DNA of 64,000 nt from Anoxynatronum buryatiense (GTDB lineage: Bacteria > Bacillota > Clostridia > Peptostreptococcales > Tindalliaceae): positions 124,001-188,000 of the forward strand of contig NZ_FXUF01000006.1 of the NCBI RefSeq assembly GCF_900182905.1. Direction: 5' to 3'. The translations under genes were made by a program, and so were the position numbers. Numbering within the stretch: the stretch's first letter is position 1; each line of letters begins with the position of its first letter. Positions 58,758 to 64,000 of this stretch are shown piece after piece. The notes under the pieces were generated by a model, which searched no databases, was not told the origin of the DNA, and was given only the letters and a program-made list of their open reading frames with translations.

Positions 58758-59321
58758 ATGAAGCAGCCACCGAACAACCACCTCAAAACAGTCTTTTCCA
58801 CCATCACCTGGGCAACCGTCATTTCCTGGGTTTTCGTCATCGGCTGGATGGCCCTTATTTTCCACCTGTCGGCCCAGCCGGCGGTGGATTCCAATGAACT
58901 GAGCACCGGCATCACCCAGCGGCTGATGGCGGTACTTCAACAGGCATTTCCCCGGTTGATGGAGGGCTTGGAAGTAAGTCGCCTCAACCGGTTTGTTCGA
59001 AAAAGCGGGCATTTCTTCGCCTATCTGATTCTGGGGCTGCTGGTGAGCAACGCCCTCGGTCACAGCGGCCAGCAGTACACCGGGAGAAATGAAAGCACCA
59101 GGCATCCCTTGAATCGTCGGAATCACCTTCCCCTGGGGAAGCCGCTGGTGGCACTCCTCATTTGTTTTCTCTATGCGGTGAGTGATGAAGTGCATCAGTT
59201 GTATGTGCCGGGACGGGGCGGCCAGGTGTCAGATGTACTGCTGGACACGGCAGGGGCTTCAATAGGAATCCTGTGTTATTGGTTTGGCCGTTACTGGCGT
59301 CGCCGTGCCGCTTTCAAATAA
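58758..59321 (+). CDS. VanZ-family membrane protein
   Basis: A 187-aa protein with four predicted membrane helices. VanZ motifs are 'VIGWMALIFHLSAQPA', 'RKSGHFFAYLILGLLVSNAL' and 'CFLYAVSDEVHQLYVPGRGGQVSDVLLDTAG'-type end (Asp-Glu-His-Gln). The family includes the teicoplanin-resistance protein VanZ, but most members are of unknown function. AAGGAAAAGTGAG precedes the ATG. It lies 49 bases before the CotH-type gene. Confidence 0.88.
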   Translation: MKQPPNNHLKTVFSTITWATVISWVFVIGWMALIFHLSAQPAVDSNELSTGITQRLMAVLQQAFPRLMEGLEVSRLNRFVRKSGHFFAYLILGLLVSNALGHSGQQYTGRNESTRHPLNRRNHLPLGKPLVALLICFLYAVSDEVHQLYVPGRGGQVSDVLLDTAGASIGILCYWFGRYWRRRAAFK

Positions 59322-59370
59322 GGTAAACAAAGAGAGACAGAGTTGAAAACACTGCAAGGGAGAGGCATCA

Positions 59371-62364
59371 ATGACAGAAAAGATTCCCAACAGAAAAGAA
59401 AACGGGCACCGTCAATGGCGGCAGCTGCTGACCATACTGGAAGAACAAATGTACCGGTTTTACCGGAAACGGCGGGTGCTTCCCCTGCTCATTGCCCTGG
59501 GACTGGCGGCTTTGCTGCTGGTGAGCCTGGTGCTGCTGGCAGAGCGGGACGGGGTGCAGGGGCATCTTTTCATCAATGAAGTGATGGCCTCCAACGGATC
59601 AGTGCTGCGGGATGAAGACGGCGACTATTCCGACTGGATTGAACTCTATTACACCGGCAGACAACCTTTGGATCTCACCGGTTTTTACCTTTCCGACGAT
59701 CCGCTGCATCTCATGAAATGGGAGTTTCCCCAAGGGGAGATTCAGCCCGGCGGTTATTTGCTTCTCTGGGCTTCCGGTAAAGATCAGGTGAGCCCTCTGG
59801 GGCAGTTGCACACCAACTTTCGCATCAGTGCGGCAGGTGAATCCCTCACCCTCACGGCTCCCGACGGGGTGCAGATCATTGACCAGGCACCGGCAGCTGC
59901 CATGCCCCGGGATGTCTCCTGGGGGCGTCAAACCGACGGCGGAAAAGACTGGCAGCTTTTTCAGGAAAGCACCCCCGGCAGCAGCAACGAGGCGGGGGTT
60001 CCCTACATGACCACTCTGCCGCCGCCCCTGTTTTCCCATGAGGGCGGGTTTTATGAAACCGCCTTTCAGCTGAGCCTCAGCCCTCCCCAGGCAGGGGTAA
60101 AGCTGTATTACACCCTGGACGGATCAGAACCGGACCCGGAAAAGACAGCAGGCAGCACCTTTCAGGTGCGGCAGGCATATCCCGGCGGGGAAACCCTCAC
60201 GCTGGTCACCCGAACCCATCAATACACCGATGAGACCATCCACATCAGAAACATCAGCGAAAATACCAGTCAAAATACCAGCGAAGAAACCGGCGAAATA
60301 ACCGGCGAAGTTACCAGCCGGCGAGCCAGTGAAATCATGAGGGAGTTGCCCGCTGATTCACCGGAAGCAGCTTCCGGCGGGGAAGAGCTGCCGGCCGAGG
60401 GAGTCTATCTGGCAGGCATCAATACCCAGTTTATTCCCCAGCCCCGGCCGGTGCTGGAAGAACACTTCACCGGGCAGGTGGTACGGGCCGTGGCGGTCAC
60501 TGAAGATGGCCGGCGCAGCCCCGTGGTCACCCATACTTACTGGGTAGACCCTGCCGGGTGGGAACGCTACTCTTTGCCGGTGGTGTCTGTGGTCACAGAC
60601 CCGGCCCACCTTTTTGATGTGAGTACGGGAGTCTACGTGGCCGGCAGCCATTACGAGACCTGGCAGGAAGCCCGCCCGGAGGCGGTTCCCGACGGTGATA
60701 CCCCCGCCAATTACTCCCAGCGGGGCCATGACTGGGAAAAGCCGGCCCACGTGGCCTTCTATGAAACCGACGGTGCTCTGGGTTTCGCCCAGGACATGGG
60801 CATCCGCATTCATGGGGGCTGGGGGCGCAGTTACCCCCAAAAGCCCCTGCGGTTGTACCCCCGGCACGACTATCATGAAAACAACCGGATCGTTTATCCC
60901 GTGTTTCCCGGCCTCACGGCCCAGGGGGATGCCAACCGGTTCATCACCGACTTCAATCGGCTGCTGCTGCGCAACGCAGGCAACGACTTTTACCGCACCT
61001 ACCTGCGGGACCCCTACATGCAGCGGCTGGTGGCACACCTGAATCTGGACACCCAGGCCTACCGGCCGGTGGTTCACTTTGTCAATGGGGAATACTGGGG
61101 TATCATCAACCTCCGGGAACGCTTTGATGCCAATTACATCGAAAGTCATTACGGTGTGGCGGAAGAGGATGTGGTGATGCTGGGCGACGGCGCCCAGGTG
61201 GATGAAGGCCGGGCCGGTGACCGGGTAGCCTTTCTGGCCCTGCGCCAGTTCATCCGCAGTGAAGACATGACCCGTGAAGCCAACATGGCCCATGTGGAAG
61301 CGCGCATGGACCTTAATAATTTCATGGACTATTATATCAGCCAGATTTTCTTTCGAAATACCGACTGGCCTTTACATAATGTGCGGATCTGGCGGAAACG
61401 CACCGAACCAATGGGTACCAGTGATGGTGAAGTCAATGAAGCCAATGAAGCCAATGAAGCCAATCAGGTTGATGGAGCCGATCAGAGTCGCCTTCCAGTT
61501 GGTCACGATGGGCGGTGGCGGTGGATGCTTTACGATACCGACCACGGCTTTGGGTTTGCCGGCGGGCTGGAAGCCTACACTCACAATACCCTGGCCTATG
61601 CCATGGGGCTGGAGGGCCATGAAGAATGGAGCAACCCGGAGTGGAGCACTGTCATGTTTCGAAAACTGCTGGAAAATGAAGCTTTCCGCCATGCGTTCAT
61701 CACCACCTTTGCCCACCATCTGAACACCACCTTTCACCCCCGCCGAACTCTGGAACTACTGGAGGAAATGCAGGCGGTGATCATGCCTGAAATGGCAGAA
61801 CACCGCCTGCGCTGGGGCTATGGCGGTGTGGGCTACAATGTGATGGAAACCTTCGCCCGCCAGCGCCCCAACTATGTGCGCCAGCATCTGGTGGAAACCT
61901 TTGAGCTGCCGGGAATGACCCGGCTGACAGTGGTGCTTCCGGAGGAAGGGCATATCACCATTGGCGGCCATCCCATCACCCCCGAAACGCCGGGAGTGAT
62001 GGCCGGAACCATGGGCAGCCCTGCAGTTAACGCAAGTATTGCCAGCAGTGACGGGACAGCTGAAAAAGGTGCCCTTATCTGGCAGGGCACCTACTTTCAG
62101 GGTGTTCCCCTGGAGCTGGCGGTGGTGTGGGGTGATGGTCGCTCCATAAAAGAATGGTACGCCTTTGAAGATGTGAAAGCATTGGAGGCTTTTGTCAGCG
62201 GAGAAGCAGGTGGCATCCACCAGGGGATTCCGGCAGTCCGTTTGCCTGAAGCCGGAGGGGAAGTGACGGCGACGCCTGGTGAGTACCCGGAAGCAACCCT
62301 GACCCTGGTGCCGGGGAACCGGCCCCTTTATCTGGCCCCGGTCTTTCAGGGTGCCGGTGAATGA
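59371..62364 (+). CDS. Membrane-anchored lamin-tail/CotH-domain protein
   Basis: A 997-aa surface protein. A membrane anchor lies at about 33-54. A lamin-tail domain follows (about 62-150, 'FINEVMASNGSVLRDEDGDYSDWIELY'-like with 'DLTGFYLSDDP'), then a chitobiase-like beta domain ('VKLYYTLDGSEPDP'). The CotH kinase-like domain spans about 465-800: 'GIRIHGGWGRSYPQKPLRLY', 'LLLRNAGNDFYRTYLRD', 'YWGIINLRERFD' and 'WMLYDTDHGFGF'. CotH proteins phosphorylate spore-coat or other proteins in some species. Short insertions of NTS/EET and NEA repeats occur at about 300-325 and 690-700. GGGAGAGG precedes the ATG. It overlaps the convergent ATPase gene by 19 bases. Confidence 0.88.
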   Translation: MTEKIPNRKENGHRQWRQLLTILEEQMYRFYRKRRVLPLLIALGLAALLLVSLVLLAERDGVQGHLFINEVMASNGSVLRDEDGDYSDWIELYYTGRQPLDLTGFYLSDDPLHLMKWEFPQGEIQPGGYLLLWASGKDQVSPLGQLHTNFRISAAGESLTLTAPDGVQIIDQAPAAAMPRDVSWGRQTDGGKDWQLFQESTPGSSNEAGVPYMTTLPPPLFSHEGGFYETAFQLSLSPPQAGVKLYYTLDGSEPDPEKTAGSTFQVRQAYPGGETLTLVTRTHQYTDETIHIRNISENTSQNTSEETGEITGEVTSRRASEIMRELPADSPEAASGGEELPAEGVYLAGINTQFIPQPRPVLEEHFTGQVVRAVAVTEDGRRSPVVTHTYWVDPAGWERYSLPVVSVVTDPAHLFDVSTGVYVAGSHYETWQEARPEAVPDGDTPANYSQRGHDWEKPAHVAFYETDGALGFAQDMGIRIHGGWGRSYPQKPLRLYPRHDYHENNRIVYPVFPGLTAQGDANRFITDFNRLLLRNAGNDFYRTYLRDPYMQRLVAHLNLDTQAYRPVVHFVNGEYWGIINLRERFDANYIESHYGVAEEDVVMLGDGAQVDEGRAGDRVAFLALRQFIRSEDMTREANMAHVEARMDLNNFMDYYISQIFFRNTDWPLHNVRIWRKRTEPMGTSDGEVNEANEANEANQVDGADQSRLPVGHDGRWRWMLYDTDHGFGFAGGLEAYTHNTLAYAMGLEGHEEWSNPEWSTVMFRKLLENEAFRHAFITTFAHHLNTTFHPRRTLELLEEMQAVIMPEMAEHRLRWGYGGVGYNVMETFARQRPNYVRQHLVETFELPGMTRLTVVLPEEGHITIGGHPITPETPGVMAGTMGSPAVNASIASSDGTAEKGALIWQGTYFQGVPLELAVVWGDGRSIKEWYAFEDVKALEAFVSGEAGGIHQGIPAVRLPEAGGEVTATPGEYPEATLTLVPGNRPLYLAPVFQGAGE

Positions 62365-63773
62365 TTGAGAAGTTGGGGCAGGTCTATTAGATGCAGGTGT
62401 GGGGTGTTCTGTGACATGCGGATCAGGTCTTCAGAAAAGCCGTTTTTTGAAAAAAGGTAGTAGCAAACATTTTCGGGACTGACAGCTTTTCCAGCAGTAG
62501 CGGAACTTCCTTTCTGCTGCAACTGGAGAAAATTGGACAATGTCATCGGTTGATTACGATACTTACATTCCCCCAACAGCCAGCGTTGTCGATCCAGGTC
62601 AAAGGCCAGCAAATCAATTTCCTGATCTTTGTGCCACCAGCGACCTGCCCGTACAAAGGTGAATGGCAATCGGTTACTTTTATTTAAGTGGCGCAGATAG
62701 GACAGGCAGGCTTTCTCGAAACTTTTTGAAACAAAGTCATTGAGAGAGGGTGCAACAACTTGTTGGTAAATCTGATGGCCGCTGCCAGCTTCCAGCTCAG
62801 AAAAGTAAGGGAAAACAAAGGCGTACCAGAAGCGAAAGTAATGATCCGACAATTGGTACAGGCCGCGTTGAACGTTGGCCTGGTCCTTTGGGCTGGAGAC
62901 GGTGGGAAATTCCCGGTAGATGATGTGCAAGTCCAACAGATTCTTTAAATAGACAGAGAGTTTGCTCTTGTCGATTTGGGTTTTTTGATGGATGCCATTC
63001 AGTCCGGTATTGCCAAGGGCAATGGCCTCAATGATGGTGTTGTAAACGGTCGTTTCCCGCAGCTCCTGGCGAAGGAGAAACTCAATCTCACTGTAGAGAA
63101 TACTTCCCCGGGTGAAAATATGTTTGAGAATGTTTTCCTCCAGGGTCAATCTGTCATCAAACTGTTTCAGATAATGGGGAATACCTCCCAGGATTCCATA
63201 GGCGGTCACCTGGGATTCAGGAGAAAAATGGGGAAAAAATTGAATGGCCTCGTAAAAGTCCAACTCTTTCATTTTTAAGATCCCTGTGGCCCGTCCATAA
63301 AGGGGATTTTTTTCAGCCAGGATTTCTTTTTCAATAAATGCCATGGCGCTTCCACAGAGAACAATCATGACATTTTCCTCTTTCAGCTGCTGGTCCCACA
63401 GCTTCTGAAGTGTGGAGGGAATCCCATGATTGTTTTTTACCATGTAAGGAAACTCATCAATGATAAGAAGTTTTTTTTCTGTGCCGGGCAGTTGGGTGAT
63501 GGCAGAAAAAGCCTGTTCCCAGTCGGCGAAGGTATCGACATAAGCCGCCGCCGGGTGCTGCTGGGTGAGAATGCGGGAGCTAAAGGCTCTCAGCTGTTGC
63601 AAATCAGTGTATTCCGTACAGGTATAGAAGCTGTGGGGTTTCTCCTTGCAAAAGGCATGAAGGGTTTCGGTTTTGCCGATACGACGTCTTCCATAAAGCA
63701 CCACCAGTTCCGCTTTTTGGCTGGCGTAAGCAGCTTCTAAGAAGTCGAGTTCTTCTTTTCTTCCGATAAACAT
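62346..63773 (-). CDS. AAA ATPase, archaeal-type with DUF234-like end
   Basis: A 475-aa ATPase. It starts with 'MFIGRKEELDFLEAAYASQ', Walker A 'LYGRRRIGKTETLHAF', Walker B 'KLLIIDEFPYMVKNN' and sensor 'IVLCGSAMAFIEKEI'. A winged helix ('IHQKTQIDKSKLSVYLKNLL') leads to the nuclease-like DUF234 end ('FVRAGRWWHKDQEIDLLAFD', 'LLGECKYR'), whose Asp and Glu-Cys-Lys resemble a PD-(D/E)XK site. GGGAGGTGC precedes the ATG. Like the DUF4143 protein at 46252 it is a common accessory ATPase without known function. Confidence 0.88.
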   Translation of the reverse strand: MFIGRKEELDFLEAAYASQKAELVVLYGRRRIGKTETLHAFCKEKPHSFYTCTEYTDLQQLRAFSSRILTQQHPAAAYVDTFADWEQAFSAITQLPGTEKKLLIIDEFPYMVKNNHGIPSTLQKLWDQQLKEENVMIVLCGSAMAFIEKEILAEKNPLYGRATGILKMKELDFYEAIQFFPHFSPESQVTAYGILGGIPHYLKQFDDRLTLEENILKHIFTRGSILYSEIEFLLRQELRETTVYNTIIEAIALGNTGLNGIHQKTQIDKSKLSVYLKNLLDLHIIYREFPTVSSPKDQANVQRGLYQLSDHYFRFWYAFVFPYFSELEAGSGHQIYQQVVAPSLNDFVSKSFEKACLSYLRHLNKSNRLPFTFVRAGRWWHKDQEIDLLAFDLDRQRWLLGECKYRNQPMTLSNFLQLQQKGSSATAGKAVSPENVCYYLFSKNGFSEDLIRMSQNTPHLHLIDLPQLLNHSPAP

Positions 63774-63801
63774 GTCCGCACCTCCCGATCTCTTCTCTTA
63801 A

Positions 63802-63829
63802 AGTATCACAAACTATCTTTCTTATCCAA
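63802..63829 (-). promoter_or_regulatory. Putative promoter of the DUF234-type ATPase
   Basis: On the minus strand: TTGGAT (63829-63824), a 16-base spacer, GATACT (63807-63802), with TGT before the -10. Confidence 0.45.
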
Positions 63830-63870
63830 ATTGCCGGTGGCAAACCCTGCATACCAAATGCATTTTATGA

Positions 63871-63955
63871 GAACCCCAATCACTAGAATTACGATTATTA
63901 GAATTGCGATTATTATAATTATGATTCTAAAACTTGTAATTTTATTATAACGCAG
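63871..63955. repeat. A/T-rich imperfect short repeats at the window end
   Basis: Units like AGAATTACGATTATT and AGAATTGCGATTATT follow each other, then decay into AT-rich sequence. No gene. Confidence 0.6.
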
Positions 63956-64000
63956 CCCGCAGAAACCTGTCAACTGTCTGTAAATGCAAGAATAAACTAC

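Noticed and set aside
60358-61293. A 311-aa open frame on the minus strand
   Set aside because: It lies opposite the CotH domain of a clear gene; the length is explained by high G/C and codon bias.

Overview
The window looks like chromosome from a Gram-positive, probably anaerobic Firmicute of the Clostridia type. Supporting features are strong AGGAGG-like ribosome binding sites with frequent TTG/GTG starts, an S-layer-homology (SLH) protein, copper-amine-oxidase-N repeats, VanZ and CotH proteins, a two-gene RND pump, and a DUF1659/DUF2922/YvrJ/sigma-factor cluster. The genus cannot be read from the sequence. No rRNA, tRNA, CRISPR array or intact insertion sequence was seen.

Layout. (1) 1-6.6 kb: a cut-off unknown gene, then SLH protein, a large O-antigen-ligase/TPR membrane protein and a Wzz-type chain-length protein in one operon. 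(2) 6.6-31.7 kb: a clearly more A/T-rich surface-polysaccharide island, all on the + strand. It opens with a MarR-type EPS regulator under its own promoter. Next come an initiating sugar-phosphate transferase, nucleotide-sugar enzymes (a TviB/TviC-like pair making hexosaminuronic acid), glycosyltransferases, Wzy and Wzx. It ends in a tightly packed nonulosonic-acid (legionaminic-acid-like) block: legB, an acetyltransferase, a PseA/WbpG amidotransferase, legC, a ptmE-like nucleotidyltransferase, hisF-like, hisH-like, a second PseA/WbpG amidotransferase, another acyltransferase, neuB, neuC, two paralogous Gfo/Idh oxidoreductases and neuA. Together these predict an amidino-decorated CMP-nonulosonate. 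(3) 31.7-36.3 kb: a secreted subtilisin-like protease with an exact C-terminal duplication, and a PglF/CapD-type 4,6-dehydratase.

(4) 36.3-41.2 kb: an accessory patch with an AlbA-type regulator, an MqsR-like toxin gene broken by a T-run frameshift, its intact Panacea/SocA-domain antitoxin, an unrecognised cysteine-rich 208-aa protein, a fragment of a second copy of that gene, three copies of a terminator-containing repeat and two families of short tandem repeats. (5) 41.2-46.2 kb: a possible ComK-like regulator facing DUF1659, DUF2922, YvrJ, a sigma-70-like factor, an M15 peptidase and a lipoprotein with copper-amine-oxidase-N repeats. (6) 46.2-51.5 kb: a DUF4143 ATPase, an MNT/HEPN toxin-antitoxin pair, a HAD phosphatase-like protein, a short XRE protein and a GLUG-repeat surface protein. 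(7) 51.7-58.3 kb (minus strand): an RND efflux permease and adaptor with a histidine kinase and response regulator. (8) 58.7-64 kb: VanZ, a lamin-tail/CotH surface protein and a convergent DUF234-type ATPase.

The most interesting systems are the nonulosonate block, where two amidotransferases share one HisH/HisF pair whose HisF has Glu at a usually catalytic Asp; the frameshifted MqsR/Panacea locus with its repeats; and the ComK-like/YvrJ/sigma cluster. All family names are from reading the translations by eye; no database search was run.
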